Under the pieces are notes generated by a model. It searched no databases and was not told where the DNA came from. It saw nothing but the letters and a program-made list of their open reading frames with translations. From Pseudomonas sp. CFII64 (GTDB lineage: Bacteria > Pseudomonadota > Gammaproteobacteria > Pseudomonadales > Pseudomonadaceae): a stretch of DNA of 64,000 bases. The first letter of the stretch is position 1. Each line of letters starts with the position of its first letter. Positions 7,995 through 17,828 of this stretch are shown here, piece by piece. The translations under genes were made by a program, and so were the position numbers. The stretch lies in NCBI RefSeq assembly GCF_000416235.1, contig NZ_ATLO01000032.1, positions 51,790 through 115,789 of the forward strand. Direction: 5' to 3'.

Positions 7995-9077
7995 TCAGCC
8001 TTTGATCAACGCTTCGACGAGCTTCACCTGACGGTCCAGGGTTGCACGGTCGGCGCTGCGCACCGTCGCATGACCCACTTTGCGACCGACCTTGAAGGCC
8101 TTGCCGTAGTGATGCAGATGGCAGTCGTCGATGGCAATGACTTTATCCACAGCGGGCACTTCGCCGATGAAGTTGAGCATCGCGCTTTCGCCAATCTTGG
8201 CCGTTGAGCCCAATGGCAAGCCCGCGACCGCCCGCAGGTGGTTTTCGAACTGGCTGCATTGCGCGCCTTCGGTGGTCCAGTGCCCGGAGTTGTGCACGCG
8301 CGGGGCGATTTCATTGGCTTTCAGGCCGCCGTCGACTTCGAAGAACTCGAACGCCAGCACGCCGACGTAATCCAGCTGCTTGAGCACGCGACCGGCGTAA
8401 TCTTCAGCCAGTGCCTGCAACGGGTGATCGGTGCTGGCGATGGAAATGCGCAGGATGCCGTTGTCATGCGTGTTGTGCACCAACGGGTAGAAGCGTGTTT
8501 CGCCATCGCGGGCGCGCACAGCGATCAGCGAGACTTCGCCGGTAAACGGCACGAAGCCTTCCAGCAGACAGGCAACGCTGCCCAACTCGGCAAACGTGCC
8601 GGCGACATCGGCTTGGGTGCGCAGCACTTTCTGACCTTTGCCGTCGTAACCCAGAGTGCGGGTTTTCAGCACCGCAGGCAGGCCAATGCTGGCAACTGCG
8701 GCGTCGAGATCTGCTTGCGACTGGATATCGGCGAACTCCGGCGTCGGAATGCCCAGGTCCTTGAACATGCTCTTTTCGAACCAGCGATCACGAGCAATGC
8801 GCAAGGCTTCGGCGCTCGGGTAGACCGGCACGAACTGCGACAGGAACGCCACGGTTTCGGCGGGCACGCTTTCGAACTCGAAGGTGACCAGATCCACTTC
8901 ATCGGCCAACTGGCGCAGGTGATCCTGATCGCCGTAATCGGCACGCAAATGTTCGCCCAGCGCAGCCGCGCACGCGTCTGGCGCCGGGTCCAGGAATGCG
9001 AAATTCATCCCCAGCGGGGTGCCTGCCAACGCCAACATGCGACCCAGCTGGCCGCCACCGATTACACCGATCTTCAT
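7995..9077 (-). CDS. purK: N5-carboxyaminoimidazole ribonucleotide synthase PurK
   Basis: Cytoplasmic ATP-grasp enzyme of de novo purine synthesis: AIR + ATP + bicarbonate gives N5-CAIR. The 360-residue product starts with the nucleotide-binding MKIGVIGGGQLGRMLALAG and carries ATP-grasp blocks LPAVLKTRTLGYDGKGQ (about residues 134-150), CLLEGFVPFTGEVSLI and FEFFEVDGGLKANEIAPRVHNSGHW, which holds the Mg-binding Glu and Asn. Length matches the family. It follows purE by 9 bases, so the two are one operon and carry out successive steps. Confidence 0.97.
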   Translation of the reverse strand: MKIGVIGGGQLGRMLALAGTPLGMNFAFLDPAPDACAAALGEHLRADYGDQDHLRQLADEVDLVTFEFESVPAETVAFLSQFVPVYPSAEALRIARDRWFEKSMFKDLGIPTPEFADIQSQADLDAAVASIGLPAVLKTRTLGYDGKGQKVLRTQADVAGTFAELGSVACLLEGFVPFTGEVSLIAVRARDGETRFYPLVHNTHDNGILRISIASTDHPLQALAEDYAGRVLKQLDYVGVLAFEFFEVDGGLKANEIAPRVHNSGHWTTEGAQCSQFENHLRAVAGLPLGSTAKIGESAMLNFIGEVPAVDKVIAIDDCHLHHYGKAFKVGRKVGHATVRSADRATLDRQVKLVEALIKG

Positions 9078-9086
9078 GGAAAAACC

Positions 9087-9578
9087 TCAGGCGTCGCGCG
9101 GGTCTGGATTATCCAGCACGCTGTCTGTCTGCTCAGCGCGGAATTTCTTCAGCACTGCGTGAAATTGCGGATGCTTGGCGCCCAGGATGCTGGCCGACAA
9201 CAACGCTGCGTTGATCGCGCCAGCCTTGCCGATGGCCAGCGTCGCAACCGGAATGCCAGCCGGCATTTGCACGATGGACAGCAGGGAATCGACACCGGAC
9301 AGCATCGAGGACTGCACCGGAACGCCGAGTACCGGCAGGTGCGTCTTGGCTGCACACATGCCCGGCAAATGTGCCGCGCCGCCCGCGCCAGCGATGATGA
9401 CTTCAATGCCACGGCCTTCGGCCTGCTCGGCATACTGGAAGAGCAAATCCGGTGTCCGGTGGGCCGAAACCACTTTGACTTCAAAGGGGATGCCGAGCTT
9501 TTCCAGCATATCGGCGGTGTGGCTAAGGGTGGACCAATCGGACTTGGAGCCCATGATCACGCCAACCAGTGCGCTCAT
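9087..9578 (-). CDS. purE: N5-carboxyaminoimidazole ribonucleotide mutase PurE
   Basis: Converts N5-CAIR to CAIR, the step after PurK. The 163-residue protein has the class I PurE signature: [17 protein letters not shown] at residues 6-22, VVSAHRTPD with the catalytic His, and [12 protein letters not shown]. The frame is open to 9593, but ATG at 9578, with GAGAGG upstream, gives the standard start. The leader carries a terminator hairpin and a good promoter (separate entries). Confidence 0.97.
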   Translation of the reverse strand: MSALVGVIMGSKSDWSTLSHTADMLEKLGIPFEVKVVSAHRTPDLLFQYAEQAEGRGIEVIIAGAGGAAHLPGMCAAKTHLPVLGVPVQSSMLSGVDSLLSIVQMPAGIPVATLAIGKAGAINAALLSASILGAKHPQFHAVLKKFRAEQTDSVLDNPDPRDA

Positions 9579-9613
9579 CGTCGTGCCTCTCATCGGGCGC
9601 CCGCAGGCGCGTC

Positions 9614-9651
9614 AAAAAACAAACAAGCCACGCGGGAGACCGGCGTGGCTT
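9614..9651 (-). terminator. Intrinsic terminator (possible attenuator) in the purE leader
   Basis: On the minus strand AAGCCACGC pairs with GCGTGGCTT around a nine-base loop, directly followed by the T-rich run TTTGTTTTTT. It lies 36 bases upstream of the purE ATG and downstream of the predicted purE promoter. No gene ends here on the minus strand, since the region further up belongs to a divergent gene. It is therefore inside the purE 5' leader, where it could serve transcription attenuation. What would be sensed is unknown. Confidence 0.6.
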
Positions 9652-9693
9652 GCTGTACGAATAATGACCGATCGAACCGGCCAAAGGCCGCGC

Positions 9694-9721
9694 AGTATAC
9701 CGTAAAGCTGGCAGATGACAG
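9694..9721 (-). promoter_or_regulatory. Predicted sigma-70 promoter of purEK
   Basis: Minus-strand -35 CTGTCA (9716-9721) and -10 TATACT (9694-9699) are separated by 16 bases. Transcription would start near 9687, giving a leader of about 110 nucleotides that contains the stem GCGGCC-TTT-GGCCG and then the terminator hairpin. The match is by eye. Confidence 0.5.
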
Positions 9722-9965
9722 CCCCCTTGACGACCATCTGCATTCAGGCCGCTTTCGGGTCCGTCCGGGTGCCAGCCAATACGCGCCGCAACAATTTTTC
9801 CTACGTATTCAATCCAGAATTTATTACTTCAGATGTCGTGCAGGCGAGCTGTATCACGCGCTGGACCTGTATTAACGTCGTGTTCGCCGCCATGGATTGG
9901 CGGAATCAGGGATTTGTCTGGACTTACCCTTGAAACCACCCACTTTCGTTAATGGATTAACGCTT

Positions 9966-10607
9966 ATGAACCTGGATGTTCTTAAACCTGCCACGCTACT
10001 CCTGATAATGCTTGGCATGCTCTGGCAATGCGCTTTTGCCGATCAGACGCCGCAGAAGCGCCCGATATTCCTTACCGTCTTGCTGCACGACGATATTCCA
10101 CAGGCCGAGCGCGAGCATATCCGCCGCGACTATTTTGTCTGGCTGCTCAAAGACCTTGAGAGTTTTACCGGACGCAGGGTTTACCTGGATTTTATCGAGC
10201 GCACAGGCCCGCTCACTGCCATTGACTACCAGGGTCGACATGAAGAAAACACACTTCGCGACTGGACACGGCTGGTCGACCAATACATCGCCAAGCACAA
10301 TAAACCGCAGTTCATTACTCACAAATACCTGCTTTTAACCCGCAATAAAATCAGTGCAAAAACGTTGGGACTGACTAAACCCGGTCATTATGCAGCGATT
10401 GCATCGATGGCAACTTACACCGCTGCGGCTCATGAGATCGGTCATATGTTCGGCGGCACCCATGAAGCATCAGAGGTCATCTACAAGGTCGGCTGGTGGT
10501 GCGAAACAAACATCACGCCAACGCGCCTGAATCTCAGAGCCAATTGCTACCTCTATAGCGCGCAAAATAAAAAGTTGATGCTCGACTATTTAAACAAGGC
10601 ACCTTGA
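9966..10607 (+). CDS. Secreted metzincin-like zinc metalloprotease, copy 2 (diverged)
   Basis: A 213-residue exported protein related to the product encoded at 7321: both have a signal peptide, an early HDDxP segment (HDDIP at residues 41-45), a TxxDY region, and a zinc motif, here HEIGHMFGGTHE (residues 156-167). The first three zinc-binding His and the catalytic Glu157 are intact, but the Asp that usually ends the motif is Glu. The expected Met-turn is not obvious: the aligned stretch reads NCYLYS, with no Met. Activity may therefore differ from copy 1. The frame opens at 9897, but ATG at 9966 starts the signal peptide. Its base composition is more AT-rich than purEK. The 9652-9965 stretch holds only the purE leader and promoters. 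Confidence 0.72.
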   Translation: MNLDVLKPATLLLIMLGMLWQCAFADQTPQKRPIFLTVLLHDDIPQAEREHIRRDYFVWLLKDLESFTGRRVYLDFIERTGPLTAIDYQGRHEENTLRDWTRLVDQYIAKHNKPQFITHKYLLLTRNKISAKTLGLTKPGHYAAIASMATYTAAAHEIGHMFGGTHEASEVIYKVGWWCETNITPTRLNLRANCYLYSAQNKKLMLDYLNKAP

Positions 10608-10653
10608 AGTAACACGTTTGCCGCTCGACTGCACATCGGTCGAGCGGCCTGCT

Positions 10654-11565
10654 TCAACTCGGGTCTTGAGCGGCGCCGCCTTCCAGCTTGCGCCACAACA
10701 GGCGCACGTTGGCCTTGCGCACCAGGGCGCAGCGATACAGGCGAATCTCCAGCGGCACATGCCATTGCGGGCCGCCGCAGACCACCAGTTCGCCCCGGGC
10801 CAGCTCGGCGCGCACACTCAGTTGCGGCACCCAGGCGATGCCCAGACCTTCGAGGGCCATGCTTTTCAGGCTGTCGGCCATGGCCGTTTCGTAAACCGTT
10901 GTGAAGCGCAGACTGCGTTGCCGCAACAGCAGATTCACCGAGCGACCCAGAAAAGCGCCAGCGCTGTAAGCCAGCAACGGAACACTGCCCTCACCTTCCA
11001 GATCAAACAGCGGCTCACCCTCGGCGTTCGCCGCGCAGACCGGCAGCATTTGCGTTTCCCCAAGGTGCAGCCACGGGAAAATCTCGGCGTCCATTTGCAA
11101 GGCCGCGTCCGGGTCGTAGAACGCCAGCATCAAATCGCAGCCGCCTTCACGCAGCGCATGCACCGCGTCACCGACGTTGGTTGCCACCAGTCGCGTGGCG
11201 ATGTTCAAGCCTTCGTTACGCAATTGGGCAATCCAGCGCGGAAAGAACCCCAGCGCCAGCGAGTGAGCGGCGGCCACTTGCATGACTTCACCCTGTCCGC
11301 CTTCCAGGTGATGCAGATGCCGCAGCACCTCGCCCAACTGTTCGACCACAGTACGCGCGGTCACCAGAAACAGCTGACCAGCAGCGGTCAGTTCGATAGG
11401 CGTGCGCGAACGATTGACCAGCGTCAGGCCCAACGCCGCTTCAAGGCTGCGAATGCGGCGACTGAACGCCGGCTGCGTAACAAAGCGACGCTCGGCGGCC
11501 TTGGAAAAGCTGCGCGTCGCGGCCAGGGCACTGAAGTCCTCAAGCCATTTGCTTTCCAGATTCAT
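10654..11565 (-). CDS. LysR-family regulator, probably of the aspA operon
   Basis: A 303-residue LysR-type transcription factor: winged helix at residues 1-65 (LEDFSALAATRSFSKAAERR, then TQPAFSRRIRSLEAALG and RTPIELTAAGQ), then the effector domain. It is divergent from aspA with a 322-base intergenic region between them, and the most likely target is aspA. It belongs to the same subfamily as the LysR protein encoded at 21299: both share SRRIxxLExxLGxTLxxRS, a LxxxFFPxWI stretch and a GxCDxxL stretch. Ligand unknown; aspartate or asparagine is inference. Confidence 0.85.
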   Translation of the reverse strand: MNLESKWLEDFSALAATRSFSKAAERRFVTQPAFSRRIRSLEAALGLTLVNRSRTPIELTAAGQLFLVTARTVVEQLGEVLRHLHHLEGGQGEVMQVAAAHSLALGFFPRWIAQLRNEGLNIATRLVATNVGDAVHALREGGCDLMLAFYDPDAALQMDAEIFPWLHLGETQMLPVCAANAEGEPLFDLEGEGSVPLLAYSAGAFLGRSVNLLLRQRSLRFTTVYETAMADSLKSMALEGLGIAWVPQLSVRAELARGELVVCGGPQWHVPLEIRLYRCALVRKANVRLLWRKLEGGAAQDPS

Positions 11566-11620
11566 CGGTTCTCCAGAGCCGCTTGTTTACTGAAATAAAC
11601 ACAAAACCTGTACAGGCTGT

Positions 11621-11715
11621 GTAGGACCGGATTCATCCGGGAAAGCGTCAATACAGCCGACAAAACTATCCCGGCGGCACCAAAGCCTCGCGAATAAATT
11701 CGCTCCTGCAAAGGA
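11621..11715. repeat. REP-like repeat upstream of aspA
   Basis: GTAGGACCGGATTCATCCGG, a variant REP core with palindrome CCGGATTCATCCGG, is followed by a degenerate mirror copy and by a second common pseudomonad repeat (CGCGAATAAATTCGCTCCTG). It occupies the aspA/LysR intergenic region. The remainder of 11566-11887 holds no gene I can support. Confidence 0.7.
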
Positions 11716-11887
11716 GCAGGCACCAACCAGCACCTCTTCATACGCCTGTCACATCTTCCCCGTCACACGCACATTATGCCGTTCGTGCATGGGCCAGCGT
11801 TTAACAGCATTGGTCAAGCATAACCTGAAAGGCCAGTATTCGCAGCGTTCCGGCATGTTCCATGCCCTTTTTGAGATCATCTCTATC

Positions 11888-13312
<1,425 letters not shown>

Positions 13313-13375
13313 CGCAACCCGATTTAGGTAACACGCTCACCAGGCTGAGGGCCTAGACACCCCTCTCCCTTTTGA

Positions 13376-13410
13376 GGGTCCAGAGGTCATTCTCTCGGAC
13401 CCTTTTTTTT
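13376..13410 (+). terminator. Rho-independent terminator after aspA
   Basis: GGGTCC-AGAG pairs with CTCT-C-GGACCC around a six-base loop and is followed by eight T residues (13403-13410). It lies 63 bases downstream of the aspA stop and separates aspA from the symporter gene. Confidence 0.88.
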
Positions 13411-13541
13411 ACCCGCAAAACCGAAAGTGACTACAAACTTCAAGGAAGTCAGTGCTTTACGAAACGGAAAACGATTGCAGACGCAAGATCAGCGCACCGG
13501 TATAGTGCGCGCCCCCTAAAAACAACATCGAGGATTTATCT

Positions 13542-14993
13542 ATGCTTGAAGTCATCAACGACTTCCTCTCGGGCAAAGTGCTGATCGTACTGATCGTAGG
13601 GCTAGGCAGCTATTTCACGATTCGTTCGCGCTTCGTGCAGTTCCGCCACTTTTTTCACATGTTTGCCGTTTTTCGCGACAGCCTGCGCAGCAGCGCGGGC
13701 CAGCTCAGTTCATTCCAGGCATTGATGCTCAGCCTTGCCGGCCGCGTCGGCGCGGGGAACATCGCCGGTGTCGGTATTGCCGTGACACTGGGCGGTCCGG
13801 GCGCTGTGTTCTGGATGTGGGTCACTGCCCTGGTCGGCATGGCCAGCAGCTTCATCGAGTGTTCACTCGCTCAGCTCTATAAACGCAAAGACTCCGAAGG
13901 CCAATACCGCGGCGGTCCGTCGTATTACATCCAGCACGGCCTGGGGAAACGCTGGCTGGGCATGGTCATGGCGGTGTTGCTGCTGGTGACGTTCGGCTTC
14001 GCCTTCAACGGCCTGCAATCGCATGCGGTGACCGACTCGCTGAAAAACGCTTTCGGGATCGACACCCTCACCACAGGCGTCTGCCTGGTGGTGCTGCTGG
14101 GCCTGGCGTTCATCGGCGGGATCAAGCGCATTGCGGCTATCTCCGACTTGCTGGTGCCGGTCAAGACCCTGATCTACATCGGGGTGACCATCTACGTGAT
14201 CGTGCTGCAGATCGATCATGTGCCGGGCATGTTGATGACCATCGTCAAAAGCGCATTCGGCCTTGATCCGGTGTTTGGCGGGCTCATCGGCAGCGCGATC
14301 GTCATGGGCGTCAAGCGTGGCGTATTCGCCAACGAAGCGGGCCTGGGCAGCGCACCAAACGTGGCGGCCGTGGCACAGGTCGAACATCCGGTATCGCAAG
14401 GCGTGGTCCAGGCGTTCAGCGTATTCCTCGACACCTTCGTGATTTGCACCTGTACCGCGTTGCTGATCCTGCTGTCGGGCATTTATGACATCGGCTACAC
14501 CGGCAATGGCATCGTCCTGGCACAAAACTCGCTGGCCGCCGTGGTGGGCGACTGGGGCCGGATTTTCATCAGTGTGGCTTTGGCGCTGTTTGTGTTCACG
14601 TCGATTCTCTACAACTACTATCTGGGCGAAAACAGCCTGCGTTTCCTGGTTGGCGAGAAGATGAAAGCGATCATTGGCTATCGAATCTTCGTGCTGGTCC
14701 TTATCCTCTGGGGCGCGGTCGTGGACCTCAATACAGTGTTCGCCTTCGCCGATATCACCATGACGCTGCTGGCATTCGTCAACCTGATTGCCCTGGCCAT
14801 GTTGTTCAAGGTCGCGATGCGTATCCTGCGCGACTACGATGCTCAACGTAAGGCGGGCATCAAGACGCCCGTGTTCGATTCGAGCAAGTTCCCGGATCTG
14901 GATCTGGATCGCGCCGCATGGCCTGCAAACCCGAGCGGGCAGCCGGTAAATCCGGTTGAGGTCGCGGCCAAACCTGTCAGCCAAGCCCAATAA
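13542..14993 (+). CDS. AGCS-family sodium:amino-acid symporter
   Basis: A 483-residue inner-membrane protein of the alanine or glycine:cation symporter family, importing small neutral amino acids with Na+. The family signature GRVGAGNIAGVGIAVTLGGP lies near residue 66, followed by FWMWVTALVGMASSFIECSLA and later GVKRGVFANEAGLGSAP. About 10 hydrophobic helices are visible. GAGGA precedes the ATG at a good distance. In this position between aspartase and asparaginase it could bring in asparagine or aspartate-related amino acids, but that is inference from context. Confidence 0.9.
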   Translation: MLEVINDFLSGKVLIVLIVGLGSYFTIRSRFVQFRHFFHMFAVFRDSLRSSAGQLSSFQALMLSLAGRVGAGNIAGVGIAVTLGGPGAVFWMWVTALVGMASSFIECSLAQLYKRKDSEGQYRGGPSYYIQHGLGKRWLGMVMAVLLLVTFGFAFNGLQSHAVTDSLKNAFGIDTLTTGVCLVVLLGLAFIGGIKRIAAISDLLVPVKTLIYIGVTIYVIVLQIDHVPGMLMTIVKSAFGLDPVFGGLIGSAIVMGVKRGVFANEAGLGSAPNVAAVAQVEHPVSQGVVQAFSVFLDTFVICTCTALLILLSGIYDIGYTGNGIVLAQNSLAAVVGDWGRIFISVALALFVFTSILYNYYLGENSLRFLVGEKMKAIIGYRIFVLVLILWGAVVDLNTVFAFADITMTLLAFVNLIALAMLFKVAMRILRDYDAQRKAGIKTPVFDSSKFPDLDLDRAAWPANPSGQPVNPVEVAAKPVSQAQ

Positions 14994-15021
14994 TCAGCCA
15001 ACGCGCTACCGGAGAAGAGCC

Positions 15022-16026
15022 ATGACTCATGACACGCCACAACCCGCTCAGCGAGTGATGGTCCTCTATACCGGCGGCACGATCGGCATGCAAGCCAGCG
15101 CCAATGGCCTGGCTCCGGCTTCGGGCTTTGATGCACGAATGTCAGAGCAACTGGCCGCACAGCCCGAGCTGATCGTGCCGCAGTGGCGCTTTCGCGAGAT
15201 GTCGCCACTGATCGACAGCGCCAACATGACGCCGTCCTACTGGCTGCGCCTGCGTGAAGCGGTGGTCGAAGCGGTTGATGTCGATGGCTGCGACGCGGTG
15301 CTGGTGCTGCATGGCACTGATACGCTGGCCTACAGCGCGGCGGCGTTGAGCTTCCAGTTGCTGGGTCTGCACGCTCCGGTGGTGTTCACCGGCTCCATGC
15401 TGCCAGCGGGCGCTCCCGGCAGCGATGCCTGGGAAAACGTCAACTGTGCCTTGCTCGCCTTGGGCAAAGGTCTCGCGTCGGGCGTGCATCTGTACTTCCA
15501 CGGCGAGCTGCTAGCACCGACTCGTTGCGCAAAAATCCGCAGCTTTGGACGCCATCCTTTCGCGGCGCTGAATCGCTCCCATGGCGGCGAGTCAGCCGAT
15601 CCGCGCCCTGCACAGCTGCATTACCGTCAGCCAAAAACCCTGGCCAGCGTTGCCGTGCTGCCGCTGTTCCCCGGTATTGGCGCCGCTCAGCTGGACGCCA
15701 TGATCGACAGCGGCATTCAGGGGCTGGTGCTGGAATGTTTTGGCAGCGGCACCGGTCCGAGCAACGACCCGCAATTTCTGGCCAGCCTCGACCGGGCGTA
15801 CCGGCGCGGGATCTGCGTCGTGGCGATCACGCAATGCCATGAAGGTGGTGTCGAGCTGGACGTCTACGAAGCAGGCAGCCTTTTGCGTGGGGTCGGCGTG
15901 CTGTCCGGCGGCGGCATGACGCGTGAAGCCGCGCTGGGCAAACTGCATGCCTTGCTCGGCTCGGGGTTGGACACCGAACAGGTGCGCATGTGGGTTGAGC
16001 AGGATTTGTGTGGGGAACTGCGTTAA
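15022..16026 (+). CDS. ansA: L-asparaginase (AnsA/B-type)
   Basis: Hydrolyses L-asparagine to aspartate and ammonia. The 334-residue product has both catalytic blocks: the nucleophile motif LYTGGTIGM (Thr17 to Thr20) and LVLHGTDTLAYSA, whose Thr-Asp pair completes the triad. No signal peptide is visible, so it is a cytoplasmic, type I-like enzyme. The longest frame begins at 14956 inside the symporter gene; ATG at 15022, with GGAGAAGAG upstream, is the clear start, 28 bases after the symporter stop. Co-transcription with the symporter is likely, and the product feeds aspartase. Confidence 0.92.
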   Translation: MTHDTPQPAQRVMVLYTGGTIGMQASANGLAPASGFDARMSEQLAAQPELIVPQWRFREMSPLIDSANMTPSYWLRLREAVVEAVDVDGCDAVLVLHGTDTLAYSAAALSFQLLGLHAPVVFTGSMLPAGAPGSDAWENVNCALLALGKGLASGVHLYFHGELLAPTRCAKIRSFGRHPFAALNRSHGGESADPRPAQLHYRQPKTLASVAVLPLFPGIGAAQLDAMIDSGIQGLVLECFGSGTGPSNDPQFLASLDRAYRRGICVVAITQCHEGGVELDVYEAGSLLRGVGVLSGGGMTREAALGKLHALLGSGLDTEQVRMWVEQDLCGELR

Positions 16027-16041
16027 ACAGCAGGATTGCTG

Positions 16042-16074
16042 GCAGCCAGGGACGTAGCGATTGTCCCTGGCTGC
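16042..16074. terminator. Hairpin between convergent asparaginase genes
   Basis: GCAGCCAGGGAC and GTCCCTGGCTGC form a perfect 12-bp stem with a nine-base loop in the 72-base gap between ansA and the convergent isoaspartyl peptidase gene. No T-run follows on either strand; it probably works in both directions. Confidence 0.55.
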
Positions 16075-16098
16075 GCGCATTCACTTATCGCGTACCGC

Positions 16099-17055
16099 TC
16101 AAGTGCGGTGACAACGATCATCTTCGGCGTAGATGGCCGTATGCAGATGGCCCTCGGCATCCCGCCATGCCCGATACATGCCGGGCGTATTGAAGCTCAG
16201 CACCGTCTCACCGGAAGGAGAGACTGCAATCACCCCGCCATTGCCGCCCATGGTTTTCAGTTCACCACAGACAACGGTATCGCACGCTGTGTGCAGGTCT
16301 TCGCCAGCCAACAGCACGCGGGACGCGATGTTGTGCGCGACCACCGTGCGAATGAAAAACTCGCCATGCCCGGTCGCCGAGATGGCTGCGCTGCGGTTAT
16401 CGGCCCAGGTGCCAGAACCAATCAATGGTGAGTCGCCAATTCGTCCGTAACGCTTGTTGGTGATACCGCCGGTGGAGGTGGCCGCCGCGACGTGGCCATT
16501 GCGATCCAGGGCCACCGCACCGACGGTGCCGAACTTCTTGTCGATGCCGCCCGGCTCCAGGGAAACGCTATCGGGCTGTTGACGCTGCATATCCCACTGA
16601 CGACGGCGCAGGTCGGTGTCGTACCAATCGTTGTCGACCCGCTCCAGGTTCTGCTCGGCAAGAAAGCTGTCCGCGCCCACACCCGCGAGCAAGACATGCT
16701 CGCTGTGTTCGAGTACCGCTCGCGCCGCCAGAATCGGGTTGCGCACGTTATGAATGCCCGCCACCGCGCCGGCTTCGCGGTTGCCGCCGGTCATGATCGC
16801 TGCATCCAGCTCGTGGTCGCCGGCATGGGTGAACACCGCGCCTTTGCCCGCATTGAACCAGGGACATTCTTCCAGCTCGACGACCGCGGCCTGCACCGCG
16901 TCCAGGCTGCTGCCATCCTGCTCCAGCAGCGCCAGACCAGCTTTGAGGGCGCGCAACAAGGCGTCGTGAATCGCGTTCTCATCGTCCACGGTCAACAAAC
17001 CGGGGGTCAGCACGCCGGCGCCGCCGTGCAGCGCGATAGCAATAGGATTGGCCAT
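16099..17055 (-). CDS. iaaA: Isoaspartyl peptidase / L-asparaginase (Ntn hydrolase)
   Basis: A plant-type asparaginase that cleaves beta-aspartyl (isoaspartyl) dipeptides and asparagine. The 318-residue precursor has the autocleavage site KKFG-TVGAVALD, where Thr177 becomes the N-terminal nucleophile of the beta subunit. It is followed by the conserved ATSTGGITNKRYGRIGDSPL. The alpha subunit begins with IALHGGAGVL. The ATG overlaps the stop of the upstream ABC ATPase gene (TAATG), so this is the last gene of the aapJQMP-like importer operon. This suggests that the importer supplies its substrate or receives its products. Confidence 0.92.
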   Translation of the reverse strand: MANPIAIALHGGAGVLTPGLLTVDDENAIHDALLRALKAGLALLEQDGSSLDAVQAAVVELEECPWFNAGKGAVFTHAGDHELDAAIMTGGNREAGAVAGIHNVRNPILAARAVLEHSEHVLLAGVGADSFLAEQNLERVDNDWYDTDLRRRQWDMQRQQPDSVSLEPGGIDKKFGTVGAVALDRNGHVAAATSTGGITNKRYGRIGDSPLIGSGTWADNRSAAISATGHGEFFIRTVVAHNIASRVLLAGEDLHTACDTVVCGELKTMGGNGGVIAVSPSGETVLSFNTPGMYRAWRDAEGHLHTAIYAEDDRCHRT

Positions 17056-17828
17056 TATGCATGGACTCCGTGATCGAGAATCTGATTGAGAAAGCGTCGG
17101 GTGCGTTCTGATTCGGGTGCCGAGAAGAAGCGTTCCGGGGTGGCTTGCTCGACAATTTCACCCTGATCCATGAACACCACGCGATCCGCGACTTTGCGGG
17201 CGAAGCCCATTTCGTGGGTCACGCAGATCATGGTCATGCCGTCCTGCGCGAGACCGGTCATGACCTCCAGCACTTCGGCAATCATTTCCGGGTCCAGGGC
17301 CGAGGTCGGCTCATCGAACAACATGACTTTGGGCTGCATGCACAGCGCCCGGGCGATGGCGATGCGTTGCTGCTGGCCGCCGGACAGCTGGGAAGGAAAC
17401 TTGTTGGCGTGGGCGCGCATCTGCACTTTGTCCAGCAACGTCAGCGCGCGCTCAATGGCTTCATCCTGCGGCACACCGAGGTTGGAGGTTTGCGGCAAGG
17501 TGCAGTTTTTCAGCACGGTCAGGTGCGGGAACAGATTGAAATGCTGGAAGCACATGCCGACCTGGCGACGAATCCGCTCCAGCCGCTTCACATTGTCGTC
17601 CAGCACTTCACCCAGCACCTCGATAACGCCCTGCTGGTGGTGTTCCAGCTGATTGATGCAGCGGATCAAGGTCGATTTCCCCGAACCCGAAGGCCCGCAG
17701 ATCACCACCTTTTCGCCTGGCTTGACCGAGAGAGAGATGTCCCGGAGCACATGCGCGTTGCCGTACCATTTGTTCAGGTTTTCGATGCGCACAATGGGCG
17801 CTGCGTCAGTCTCGCGATGATCAGTCAT
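17055..17828 (-). CDS. aapP: Polar amino-acid ABC transporter ATP-binding protein
   Basis: A 257-residue ABC ATPase of the GlnQ/AapP type. Visible motifs are Walker [10 protein letters not shown] (about residue 40), the signature [15 protein letters not shown], Walker [13 protein letters not shown] and the switch His in CVTHEMG. It energises the import of polar amino acids through the two permeases encoded upstream. Its start overlaps the upstream permease stop by four bases (ATGA), showing translational coupling. The symbol follows the AapJQMP/BztABCD group, chosen because of the large permeases; the substrate is inferred. Confidence 0.88.
   Translation of the reverse strand: MTDHRETDAAPIVRIENLNKWYGNAHVLRDISLSVKPGEKVVICGPSGSGKSTLIRCINQLEHHQQGVIEVLGEVLDDNVKRLERIRRQVGMCFQHFNLFPHLTVLKNCTLPQTSNLGVPQDEAIERALTLLDKVQMRAHANKFPSQLSGGQQQRIAIARALCMQPKVMLFDEPTSALDPEMIAEVLEVMTGLAQDGMTMICVTHEMGFARKVADRVVFMDQGEIVEQATPERFFSAPESERTRRFLNQILDHGVHA

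Noticed and set aside
8238..9875. 545-codon plus-strand frame over purK and purE
   Set aside because: Antisense to both purine genes, which are fully conserved, and it crosses the purE leader.
9715..9933. 72-codon frame upstream of the second metzincin
   Set aside because: Covers the divergent promoter region; no ribosome site and no family features.
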